Below, one piece after another: positions 1-5,784 of a stretch of 5,784 nt of DNA. The stretch comes from Bacillota bacterium (lineage in GTDB: Bacteria > Bacillota > Clostridia > Christensenellales > Aristaeellaceae). The notes under the pieces are model-generated. The model was given only the letters and a program-made list of their open reading frames with translations. It had not been told where the DNA came from and did not search any database. Each line of letters begins with the position of its first letter. The stretch's first letter is position 1. Location of the stretch: the NCBI GenBank assembly GCA_023409955.1, contig JAEYQQ010000036.1, forward strand, positions 1 through 5,784, read 5' to 3'. The translations under genes and the position numbers were made by a program.

Positions 1-1227
1 GCGCTGTATGATGTCACTTGGAATACAGATGGCACCATGGCATCTTTTACACCCAATTGCAGTGAAGCGCCGCTTAAAGTGAAAAAATGCGTCGTAAAGG
101 ATCTGGATAGCGCGTTTTATCCAGATAGCATTCCTGTTCCCTATACAGAAATTGTACATGACAGGATCATGCTGGAGATTATGCGTGGCTGCACACGAGG
201 ATGCCGTTTCTGCCAGGCTGGTATGTTATATCGACCTGTTAGGGAGCGTAGCCTTGAAAAGCTTTTGACGCTTGCCGAACAGCTGGAGAACAGCACAGGT
301 TATGAGGAAATATCCCTCTCCAGCCTTTCCAGCGGCGACTATTCCTGCCTGCCGGATCTGGCAAGAGAACTGATGCAAAAGTTCGAAGAAAGAAAAGTAT
401 CGATTTCGCTGCCATCTTTGCGCATTGACAGCATAGTCAAAGAATCGTTAGAACAGACCCAAAAAGTACGTAAATCCAGCCTTACCTTTGCGCCCGAGGC
501 AGGCAGCCAGCGCCTTCGGGATGTAATTAACAAGGGCGTTACCAAAGAAGACCTTGTTCGCACTGTCTCCGAAGCTTTTGAAGGTGGTTGGAGTTCAGTT
601 AAGTTGTACTTCATGATCGGTCTCCCCACAGAAACAAACGAGGATCTGGATGGTATAGGCGAACTGGCTCAAAGCGTTGTAAACGCTTATTTTTCCGTGC
701 CCAGAGAAAAGCGAGCCAAAGGTCTTAGCGTAACCTGCAGTGCATCATGCTTTGTTCCAAAGCCTTTTACGCCATTTCAATGGGCTGGTCAGGATACATT
801 GGAGACATTCAAGGAAAAGCAGGCATACCTTCGCAAGGTGCTTAAAATCCGCGGTGTAACCTTCAACTGGCACGACCCAGAGGTCAGTCTTCTGGAAGCT
901 TGTTTTGCCAGAGGTGACAGAAAAATGTGCGACGTGTTATATGAAGCATGGCGTTTGGGATGCCTGTTGGATGGGTGGACAGAGCACTTTCATAATGATT
1001 TATGGATTAAGGCCTTTGAAAATTGCAGCATAGATCCGTCGTTTTACGCCAATCGCGAACGTGAAAAAGATGAATTGTTACCCTGGGATTTTATTGACGC
1101 TGGTGTTACCAAGCAATTTCTTTGGCGGGAAAACGAAAAATCATTGCAAGCCCAAACCACTTCTGATTGCCGCAATGGCTGCCATGGCTGCGGTCTTCAG
1201 CGGTTTGAAGGAGTGTGCAAGCTATGA
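1..1227 (+). CDS. TIGR03960-family radical SAM protein, 5'-truncated by the window
   Basis: The frame is open from base 1 to the TGA at 1225-1227, giving 408 visible codons; the family is usually about 600 residues, so the N-terminal part (normally a B12-binding-like domain) lies upstream and the ATG at 37 is internal. The radical SAM [4Fe-4S] motif CX3CX2C is at visible codons 64, 68 and 71, within MRGCTRGCRFCQAG, followed by the family hallmark YRPVRERS. Other family-typical blocks are EEISLSSLSSGDYSC, LTFAPEAGSQRLRDVINKG and KLYFMIGLPTET. These place it with the uncharacterised TIGR03960 radical SAM proteins, presumably cytoplasmic enzymes that cleave S-adenosylmethionine; the substrate is unknown to me. 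The C-terminus carries a second cysteine group (codons 390, 394, 397, again CX3CX2C, plus 406) that could hold another Fe-S cluster. The stop overlaps the start of the DUF2344 partner by 4 nt. Family call is secure; function is not. Confidence 0.93.
   Translation, partial: ALYDVTWNTDGTMASFTPNCSEAPLKVKKCVVKDLDSAFYPDSIPVPYTEIVHDRIMLEIMRGCTRGCRFCQAGMLYRPVRERSLEKLLTLAEQLENSTGYEEISLSSLSSGDYSCLPDLARELMQKFEERKVSISLPSLRIDSIVKESLEQTQKVRKSSLTFAPEAGSQRLRDVINKGVTKEDLVRTVSEAFEGGWSSVKLYFMIGLPTETNEDLDGIGELAQSVVNAYFSVPREKRAKGLSVTCSASCFVPKPFTPFQWAGQDTLETFKEKQAYLRKVLKIRGVTFNWHDPEVSLLEACFARGDRKMCDVLYEAWRLGCLLDGWTEHFHNDLWIKAFENCSIDPSFYANREREKDELLPWDFIDAGVTKQFLWRENEKSLQAQTTSDCRNGCHGCGLQRFEGVCKL
1208..1213 (+). 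promoter_or_regulatory. Ribosome binding site of the DUF2344 gene
   Basis: AAGGAG lies inside the end of the upstream gene, 10 nt before the ATG at 1224. It decides the start: an in-frame GTG at 1215 would sit only 1 nt from this site, while ATG 1224 has workable spacing and forms an ATGA overlap with the upstream stop, suggesting translational coupling. Confidence 0.75.
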
Positions 1228-1904
1228 GGATGTTGGTAGTTTTTGAAAAAGGCAGTGCGCTTCGCCACATCGGCCACCTGGACTTAATGCGGACCATGCA
1301 GCGTATATTACGGCGCACAAGCCTGCCTGTGGCATATAGCCAAGGCTTTAACCCCCATATGATCGTTAATTTTGCAGCACCTCTTTCAGTTGGCGCTTCC
1401 GGTCTTCGAGAAATAATGGATGTGTCCCTTGCCACGGAGATAGCAGAGGATATCTTTCTTAGTAAACTGCAAGAGGTGCTTCCGCCTGCTCTTAAAGCGG
1501 TGGCAGCCCGCGCTGTCGCGGACCAGTACCCAGCACCAATGTCTAGACTTTTTTCCGCCTCCTATGAGATTTGCGTTATAGATTCCTCAGGAAAGACGCT
1601 TGCGAATACTGTTCCTGCCTTTCTTGAAAGACACGAAATCCCCGCCATGCGCAAAACTAAGAGTGGTGAAAAACCCTGTGATATAAGACCGATGATCTAT
1701 CAGTTGTCTGTAGAGGAAAAAGACGGCAGCTTTATCTTTCATGCTGTATTAGCCATGCGGGAGGAAGCTACCTGCAAGCCAGACCTTTTGATGACATCTC
1801 TAAGTACAATGGCCCAAGTTCCATGCCCAGCCTATACTTTGACACGTACCGGTATGCTTGGAAAAAGGTTGGATGGCAGCATTGTTCCCCTGGAAAGCCT
1901 GTGA
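1224..1904 (+). CDS. TIGR03936 / DUF2344 radical SAM-linked protein
   Basis: A 226-residue protein, about the usual size of the family. The N-terminal half has the family signature: FEKGSALRHIGHLDLMR (residues 7-23) and LPVAYSQGFNPH (34-45), followed by a FAAPLSVGASG segment. No signal peptide, membrane segment or cysteine metal motif is seen, so it is probably cytoplasmic. Family members are encoded next to, or fused to, TIGR03960 radical SAM proteins, and here the start overlaps that gene by 4 nt (ATGA), which supports a stoichiometric partner role. The specific reaction is unknown; association with RNA metabolism is only suggested by the downstream RNase G and MiaB genes. ATG 1224 was chosen over GTG 1215 on ribosome-site spacing; ATG 1230 (residue 3) is a less likely alternative. 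The C-terminal half is less recognisable. Confidence 0.9.
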   Translation: MRMLVVFEKGSALRHIGHLDLMRTMQRILRRTSLPVAYSQGFNPHMIVNFAAPLSVGASGLREIMDVSLATEIAEDIFLSKLQEVLPPALKAVAARAVADQYPAPMSRLFSASYEICVIDSSGKTLANTVPAFLERHEIPAMRKTKSGEKPCDIRPMIYQLSVEEKDGSFIFHAVLAMREEATCKPDLLMTSLSTMAQVPCPAYTLTRTGMLGKRLDGSIVPLESL

Positions 1905-1910
1905 AAGGAA
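1904..1910 (+). promoter_or_regulatory. Ribosome binding site of rng
   Basis: AAAGGAA begins on the last base of the upstream stop codon, with 4 nt between it and ATG 1915. The spacing is on the short side, but this is the only purine-rich site near a start that matches the family N-terminus (MREIVLYTEK), so it supports ATG 1915 over the upstream in-frame TTG at 1858. Confidence 0.6.
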
Positions 1911-1914
1911 CGCT

Positions 1915-3126
1915 ATGCGCGAGATCGTACTATATACGGAAAAGAACCAGTGCCACGCAGCGCTAATTGAAGACGGTGCGCTTTGTGAGTACCACGTTTA
2001 TGAGCGTGATCATGATGTATCCCTTGCCGGCACGATTCTAAAGGGGCGGGTGGACCGCATTGTTCCAGGTATGGATGCCGCGTTCATACAGCTGGGTCTT
2101 GAAAAGAACGGATTCCTGCCTTTGAAGGAAGTGCCGGGTTTTACGAAAAAGAGTCCTGTAAAGCAGCCGTTGCAAACCGGCCAGGAAATCCTTGTTCAAG
2201 TTAAAAAAGATCCATCAGGTGATAAGGGGGCATATCTGACTCGTGACATCACCTTCCCAGGGACCTATGTCATCTATTTGCCGCTGGATTCGTTTGTAGG
2301 CGTATCCCAGCGTGTAAAAAATGATATTGAGCGAGAGGAACTGCTAAAACTAGCACATGAGCTTGTTCCAGAGGGAACGGGACTGGTAATGCGATCCTCT
2401 GCCCTTCATGTAGATCAAGAGTCTATACGTAGTGAAATTGCTACCTTGCAGGAAGCATGGCAGCATGTAAAAGATAACTACCCTCTAAAAAACGCACCAC
2501 ATATTTTATATCAAAACCCTGACCCGTTCCGGGAATTGATTCGCGATTATCCGGTCCACAAAATTGACAGGGTTATAACCAATCAAATGGATCTAAAAAT
2601 CCCCGGTATTTCTGTGTCATATTCACAGGATGCAAACCTGTTGATGGTATTTGGCATCACATCCCAGGTGGAAAAAGCGCTAAATCGTAAGGTGTGGCTC
2701 AAAAGCGGCGGATTTCTTGTGATAGATATTTGCGAAGCTATGACGGTCATAGATGTGAACTCAGGGAAGTTTACTGGCACAAAGCTTTTGGAAGAGACCA
2801 TTTTCAAGCTGAATAAGGAAGCATGCGCAGAAGTCGCTCGCCAAATCCGCTTAAGAGGGCTTGGTGGCATTCTGCTGATTGATTTTATCGATATGCAAAG
2901 CGAACAACACAGGCAAGCGGTGCTTGAAGCTTTGCAAAGTGAACTTTCAAAAGATCGAGTCAAAACGGTGGTGCATGGTTTTACTTCACTTGGGATAATG
3001 GAATGCACACGCAAGAAGACTCGAATCCCTTTGCATCAAGTTTTGACTGACCAGTGTCCCAGGTGTATGGGCAGTGGGCGGATACGAATGCAACAGGTCC
3101 AGAAAGGAGACACGTCCCATGGGTGA
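1915..3126 (+). CDS. rng: Ribonuclease G (RNase E/G family), short form
   Basis: A 403-residue endoribonuclease of the RNase E/G family, which cuts single-stranded A/U-rich RNA in rRNA maturation and mRNA decay in the cytoplasm. An S1-like RNA-binding domain spans roughly residues 36-115 (AGTILKGRVDRIVPGMDAAF, then GFLPLKE). The 5'-phosphate sensor arginine is R160, followed by S161 where E. coli RNase E has threonine. The two catalytic aspartates are D280 (TVIDVNSG) and D323 (LLIDFIDM), 43 residues apart as in E. coli RNase E D303/D346. The zinc-link is CPRC at C381/C384, 58 residues after the second aspartate, also matching E. coli. The protein ends about 20 residues later, so the C-terminal small domain of the roughly 490-residue E. 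coli RNase G is missing. The gene follows the DUF2344 gene by 10 nt and overlaps miaB by 8 nt. The start at 1915 fits the family N-terminus. Confidence 0.95.
   Translation: MREIVLYTEKNQCHAALIEDGALCEYHVYERDHDVSLAGTILKGRVDRIVPGMDAAFIQLGLEKNGFLPLKEVPGFTKKSPVKQPLQTGQEILVQVKKDPSGDKGAYLTRDITFPGTYVIYLPLDSFVGVSQRVKNDIEREELLKLAHELVPEGTGLVMRSSALHVDQESIRSEIATLQEAWQHVKDNYPLKNAPHILYQNPDPFRELIRDYPVHKIDRVITNQMDLKIPGISVSYSQDANLLMVFGITSQVEKALNRKVWLKSGGFLVIDICEAMTVIDVNSGKFTGTKLLEETIFKLNKEACAEVARQIRLRGLGGILLIDFIDMQSEQHRQAVLEALQSELSKDRVKTVVHGFTSLGIMECTRKKTRIPLHQVLTDQCPRCMGSGRIRMQQVQKGDTSHG
3103..3109 (+). promoter_or_regulatory. Ribosome binding site of miaB
   Basis: AAAGGAG lies within the last codons of rng, 9 nt before ATG 3119. 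It decides the miaB start: the upstream in-frame GTG at 3074 has no comparable site, and starting there would add 15 residues unlike MiaB. The resulting 8-nt overlap with rng suggests coupled translation. Confidence 0.8.
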
Positions 3127-4522
3127 AAGAGCACCGGTTATAGTAGCGCCAGAAGAAATGGCGCAGCAGGCAAAATACATGGACCTCATCAGGGAGCACG
3201 CTGGCAAACCTAGGTCGTATCATATCATTACTTATGGCTGTCAGATGAATATGCACGACAGCGAAAAGTTGGCCGGTATGCTTAAAATCATGGGCATCCC
3301 GGAAGCGCCTACCAAGGAAGAGGCAGGTTTTGTGATTTACAATACCTGTTGTGTTCGTGATAATGCAGAGCGTCGGGCACTGGGGAATGTGGTATGGCTC
3401 AAGGAGCTGAGAAAGAAAAGACCTGATCTTTTAATTGGTGTATGCGGTTGTATGATTCAGCAGCAGGGCATGGCCGAGAAGATTCTAAAGCAATATAGTT
3501 TCATTGATATCGCCTTTGGGACTCACAATCTTCACCGCTTTCCCGAAATATTATACCGGGAAATTGAAAGCGCAAGGCCGGTTATTGAAGTATGCCATCA
3601 GGAAAACTTGATTGCTGAAGATGTGCCGATCCTAAGGCCCAATCCTTACCAGGCTTATATTACCATCATGTACGGCTGCAACAACTTCTGCTCCTTCTGT
3701 GTTGTTCCCTATGTCAGGGGCAGAGAGCGCTCCAGAAGCCCGGAAAGTATACTGGAGGAGGCGCATAAGCTCCATGAAAGCGGGGTTCAGGAGATTACCC
3801 TCCTTGGGCAAAATGTGAACTCCTATGGTGGTGGGCTGGAAACTGCAATGAGCTTTCCAAAGCTGCTCAAAGAGCTGGATGCTATTGGCATACCACGCAT
3901 TCGCTTCATGACATCTCACCCCAAGGATTTGTCGGACGAGTTGATTGAGGTCATGGCCAATGGCCGACATATCTGCCCCAACTTCCATTTGCCGGTGCAG
4001 TCAGGCAATGACGAAGTTTTAAAGGCCATGAACAGGCGCTACACCCGTGAGCAATATCTGCGCCGAGTGAATGCCTTGCGCAGCGCTGTACCAGGAATCG
4101 GCATCACAACTGACCTGATTGTCGGTTTTCCGGGCGAAACTGAAGCGCAGTTTTTAGACACCCTTTCTTTGGTTCGTGAAGTGCGGTATGATGCTGCCTT
4201 TACATTCATTTATTCCCCGCGAGTGGGTACAAAGGCTGCGGCCATGGAAGGTCGCATCCCGGATGACATAACCTCAGATAGAATACAACGGCTGATCGCT
4301 GCTCAAGATGAATGCACTGCCAGTATCCATCAGGAACTGATTGGGCAAAAGGAGTATGTGTTGGTGGAAAGTATTTCTAAACGCGATCGCCAGCAGGTAT
4401 CTGGTAAAGGAATGCGGAATATAACCATCAATTTCCCAGGGACAGAAGAAGATATTGGGAAGATTATTCCCGTTACCATAACATCCTCCGGTGTAACTAC
4501 ACTTCGGGGGGACAGAGCATAA
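3119..4522 (+). CDS. miaB: tRNA-2-methylthio-N6-dimethylallyladenosine synthase MiaB
   Basis: A 467-residue radical SAM methylthiotransferase, close to the usual MiaB length. It converts i6A to ms2i6A at position 37 of tRNAs reading UNN codons, using two [4Fe-4S] clusters. The N-terminal methylthiotransferase (UPF0004) domain shows the three auxiliary-cluster cysteines: C41 (TYGCQMN), C77 (NTCCVRDNAE) and C111 (GCMIQQ); C78 and C109 are extra neighbouring cysteines. The radical SAM motif CX3CX2C is C187, C191, C194 (YGCNNFCSFCVVPYVRGRE). The sequences LLGQNVNSYG, SHPKDLS, HLPVQSGN, MNRRYTREQY and TTDLIVGFPGET are typical of MiaB rather than MtaB or RimO. A TRAM RNA-binding domain occupies about residues 407-463. 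An N-terminal extension of about 30 residues relative to E. coli is common in Bacillota. It overlaps rng by 8 nt and is followed after 12 nt by a YlbF/RicA-family gene, as in B. subtilis ymcB-ymcA. Confidence 0.96.
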   Translation: MGERAPVIVAPEEMAQQAKYMDLIREHAGKPRSYHIITYGCQMNMHDSEKLAGMLKIMGIPEAPTKEEAGFVIYNTCCVRDNAERRALGNVVWLKELRKKRPDLLIGVCGCMIQQQGMAEKILKQYSFIDIAFGTHNLHRFPEILYREIESARPVIEVCHQENLIAEDVPILRPNPYQAYITIMYGCNNFCSFCVVPYVRGRERSRSPESILEEAHKLHESGVQEITLLGQNVNSYGGGLETAMSFPKLLKELDAIGIPRIRFMTSHPKDLSDELIEVMANGRHICPNFHLPVQSGNDEVLKAMNRRYTREQYLRRVNALRSAVPGIGITTDLIVGFPGETEAQFLDTLSLVREVRYDAAFTFIYSPRVGTKAAAMEGRIPDDITSDRIQRLIAAQDECTASIHQELIGQKEYVLVESISKRDRQQVSGKGMRNITINFPGTEEDIGKIIPVTITSSGVTTLRGDRA

Positions 4523-4527
4523 AGGAG
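4521..4527 (+). promoter_or_regulatory. Ribosome binding site of the YlbF/RicA-family gene
   Basis: AAAGGAG shares its first two bases with the miaB TAA stop codon and sits 7 nt before ATG 4535, the optimal range. It fixes the start of the small downstream gene. Confidence 0.8.
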
Positions 4528-4534
4528 CCCGAGA

Positions 4535-4936
4535 ATGAAAAGTGTATTGGAACAGGCTGAAAAATTGGCCTCCTCTATTTTGGACAGCAATGAATTTATC
4601 AATATGCGTCTTGCTGAAGATGCAGTTACAAAAGACGCAGAAGCTTCCCGATTGATTGCTAACTTTATCGAAAAGCGCCAGCGTGTTGCTGACCTTTTGG
4701 CTGAAAACAATCTGGATAAAGGCATAATATCCCAAGCTGGGGATGAAATGGAAGCGGCGCAGCAGGCTATGAACGCATATCAGTTGATAGAAAAAATGCA
4801 GTCCGCCCGTGCAGAATTTACCAATATGATGAATAAGGTCAATACCCTTATTCGCTTTGTTGTAACAGGGGAGGCTGAGCAACCCCAAAGCGGGTGTTCT
4901 GGTTCCTGCGATGGATGTAGTGGCTGCAAGCACTAA
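4535..4936 (+). CDS. YlbF/YmcA (RicA)-family regulator with four-cysteine C-terminal tail
   Basis: A 133-residue, mostly helical protein of the YlbF/YmcA (Com_YlbF, DUF964) family. Residues 1-110 have the family pattern: an N-terminal helix with SILDSNEF and LAEDAVTKDAEA, then IANFIEKRQRVADL, and a long helix around residues 70-110 with repeated small and Gln residues. In B. subtilis, YmcA (RicA), YlbF (RicF) and YaaT (RicT) form a cytoplasmic complex carrying [4Fe-4S] clusters that helps RNase Y process mRNAs and affects competence, sporulation and biofilm formation. Here the tail has C121, C125, C128 and C131 (CX3CX2CX2C) in a Gly/Ser-rich context, consistent with Fe-S ligation, although zinc is possible. 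Position directly after miaB matches B. subtilis ymcA, favouring the RicA-like member, but sequence alone does not clearly separate RicA from RicF. The mutS start lies 44 nt downstream. The family call is firm; the exact orthology is moderate. Confidence 0.87.
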   Translation: MKSVLEQAEKLASSILDSNEFINMRLAEDAVTKDAEASRLIANFIEKRQRVADLLAENNLDKGIISQAGDEMEAAQQAMNAYQLIEKMQSARAEFTNMMNKVNTLIRFVVTGEAEQPQSGCSGSCDGCSGCKH

Positions 4937-4967
4937 TGGTACTCGCACCAAAGCAGATCAGATACAT

Positions 4968-4973
4968 AGGAGG
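4968..4973 (+). promoter_or_regulatory. Strong ribosome binding site of mutS
   Basis: AGGAGG, a perfect Shine-Dalgarno core, ends 7 nt before ATG 4981. It lies in the longest gap of the window (4937-4980). I see no hairpin with a T-run and no clear -35/-10 pair in that gap, so mutS is probably read from the upstream transcript. Confidence 0.85.
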
Positions 4974-4980
4974 CGGCGGA

Positions 4981-5784
4981 ATGGCAACGGTCACCCCGAT
5001 GATGCAGCAATACCTGCATATCAAGGAACAATATAAAGATTGCATACTTTTTTTTCGCCTTGGCGATTTTTATGAAATGTTCTTTGACGATGCGCATACG
5101 GCATCCCGGGAGCTGGAACTGACACTGACAGGTAAGGATTGCGGTTTGGAAGAGCGTGCCCCTATGTGTGGGGTTCCCTTTCATAGTGCATCTATATATA
5201 TCACAAAGCTGATCGAAAAGGGCTACAAGGTGGCCATATGCGAGCAGGTTTCTGATCCGGCGCTAAGCAAGGGTCTGGTTGAAAGGGAAGTCGTACGGAT
5301 TGTGACTCCCGGCACCATTGTTGATTCTGCGCTGCTAAATGAGCGAGAGAACAGTTTCTTGTTATGCGTTAATCTCATTGGGATTTCAGCCGGACTTGCT
5401 TTTGTGGATGTATCTACCGGCGAATTCTTTGTTCACCAGTTAGAGCCTTATATGGATACACTGGCGGATGAAGTGCTGCGTATCAAGCCCAACGAGATCA
5501 TTACCAATGATTTGAATGTACTCAGAAAATATATCGGCATGGATACCTCCTGCACAGAGTATAGCCATGGCGCTTTTCTGCCAGCTCAAGCAACAGAAGC
5601 ACTGTGCAGCCATTATCACTTAAATGACCTCTCCCCTTTAGGCCTTGCTGATGATTATAAGACAGCCGCTTTGGCTGCTGGCGCATTAATGCAATACTTG
5701 AATGAAACGCAAAAAAACGCTTTGGAGCACATTACGGGTCTGAAAATTTATCCAAGTGCCCAAATCATGCTGCTGGACAAGAAT
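4981..5784 (+). CDS. mutS: DNA mismatch repair protein MutS, 3'-truncated by the window
   Basis: The frame is open from ATG 4981 to the window end, giving 268 codons of a protein usually about 850-900 residues long. MutS recognises base mismatches and small insertion/deletion loops and recruits MutL. The visible part starts with the mismatch-binding domain I (about residues 1-115). It contains the diagnostic F30-Y31-E32 within LGDFYEMFFDDA, whose Phe stacks on the mispaired base and whose Glu contacts it. Further matches are MCGVPFHSA and KLIEKGYKVAICEQVSDP, then TPGTIVD. The connector domain II follows (about 124-220, including AFVDVSTGEFF), then the beginning of core domain III (LAAGALMQYLNETQKNAL, from about residue 229). 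The ATPase and clamp regions are outside the window. A run of eight T at 5048-5055 falls in codons 23-25. The location downstream of miaB and a YmcA-like gene is conserved in Bacillota; mutL often follows. Confidence 0.96.
   Translation, partial: MATVTPMMQQYLHIKEQYKDCILFFRLGDFYEMFFDDAHTASRELELTLTGKDCGLEERAPMCGVPFHSASIYITKLIEKGYKVAICEQVSDPALSKGLVEREVVRIVTPGTIVDSALLNERENSFLLCVNLIGISAGLAFVDVSTGEFFVHQLEPYMDTLADEVLRIKPNEIITNDLNVLRKYIGMDTSCTEYSHGAFLPAQATEALCSHYHLNDLSPLGLADDYKTAALAAGALMQYLNETQKNALEHITGLKIYPSAQIMLLDKN

Noticed and set aside
339..629. Minus-strand open frame opposite the radical SAM gene, and a similar one at 3632-3988 opposite miaB.
   Set aside because: Both are opposite conserved coding sequence, have no recognisable product, and show no support beyond being open.
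1061..1246. Short plus-strand open frame across the end of the first gene.
   Set aside because: It is out of frame with the conserved cysteine tail of the radical SAM protein and with the DUF2344 start; its product is low-complexity and unrecognisable.
1858..1914. Upstream TTG extension of rng.
   Set aside because: It would overlap the DUF2344 gene by 47 nt and add 19 residues unlike the family; ATG 1915 matches the conserved N-terminus and has a ribosome site.
2583..3014. Minus-strand open frame of 143 codons opposite rng.
   Set aside because: It is antisense to the catalytic core of RNase G, which is strongly conserved; the translation is Ser-rich and unrecognisable.
3074..3118. Upstream GTG extension of miaB.
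   Set aside because: No good ribosome site precedes it, whereas AAAGGAG is well placed for ATG 3119.
4274..4951. Long minus-strand open frame of 225 codons opposite miaB and the YlbF-family gene.
   Set aside because: It lies wholly opposite two well-supported genes, its product looks like no known family, and it has irregular Cys/His/Phe-rich composition typical of an antisense shadow.
4937..4980. Possible terminator or promoter in the gap before mutS.
   Set aside because: The 44 nt show no stem followed by a T-run and no convincing -35/-10 pair; only the mutS ribosome site is supported.
5192..5202. Alternating TA tract (tctatatatatc) in mutS.
   Set aside because: It is too short to be a meaningful repeat and encodes the normal Ser-Ile-Tyr-Ile stretch of MutS domain I.
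5711..5717. A7 run in mutS.
   Set aside because: It arises from Gln-Lys-Asn codons in a conserved MutS segment; it is a weak slippage site and less interesting than the T8 run upstream.

Overview
This window is a stretch of a chromosome from a Gram-positive anaerobe-type bacterium, most likely of the class Clostridia (Bacillota). The evidence is gene content and order: a TIGR03960-family radical SAM protein followed by its TIGR03936/DUF2344 partner and an RNase E/G-type ribonuclease is a typical clostridial arrangement, and miaB followed by a YlbF/YmcA-family gene and then mutS is a classic Bacillota order (ymcB-ymcA-...-mutS in Bacillus subtilis). The genus cannot be told from this window.

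All six genes lie on the + strand and look like one tightly packed transcription unit. In order they are: the C-terminal two thirds of a radical SAM protein (1-1227, 5' end outside the window); a DUF2344 radical SAM-linked protein (1224-1904); ribonuclease G (1915-3126); the tRNA methylthiotransferase MiaB (3119-4522); a small YlbF/RicA-family protein with a four-cysteine tail (4535-4936); and the N-terminal third of the mismatch-repair protein MutS (4981-5784, 3' end outside the window). Junctions are a 4-nt overlap, a 10-nt gap, an 8-nt overlap, a 12-nt gap and a 44-nt gap. Every internal gene has a plausible Shine-Dalgarno sequence. I see no promoter, terminator, tRNA, mobile element, CRISPR array or notable repeat, and no stretch over 44 nt lacks a gene.

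The theme is RNA processing and modification with Fe-S chemistry (radical SAM pair, RNase G, MiaB, Ric-like protein), running into DNA mismatch repair. The main points for a second look are: the same CX3CX2C cysteine spacing four times in three proteins, twice in C-terminal tails; the joining of two normally separate conserved clusters at the rng/miaB overlap; a short RNase G that stops just after its zinc-link; and a T8 run early in mutS. No gene here is wholly unknown as a family, although the biochemical function of the first two is not established as far as I know. I found no convincing undescribed system.
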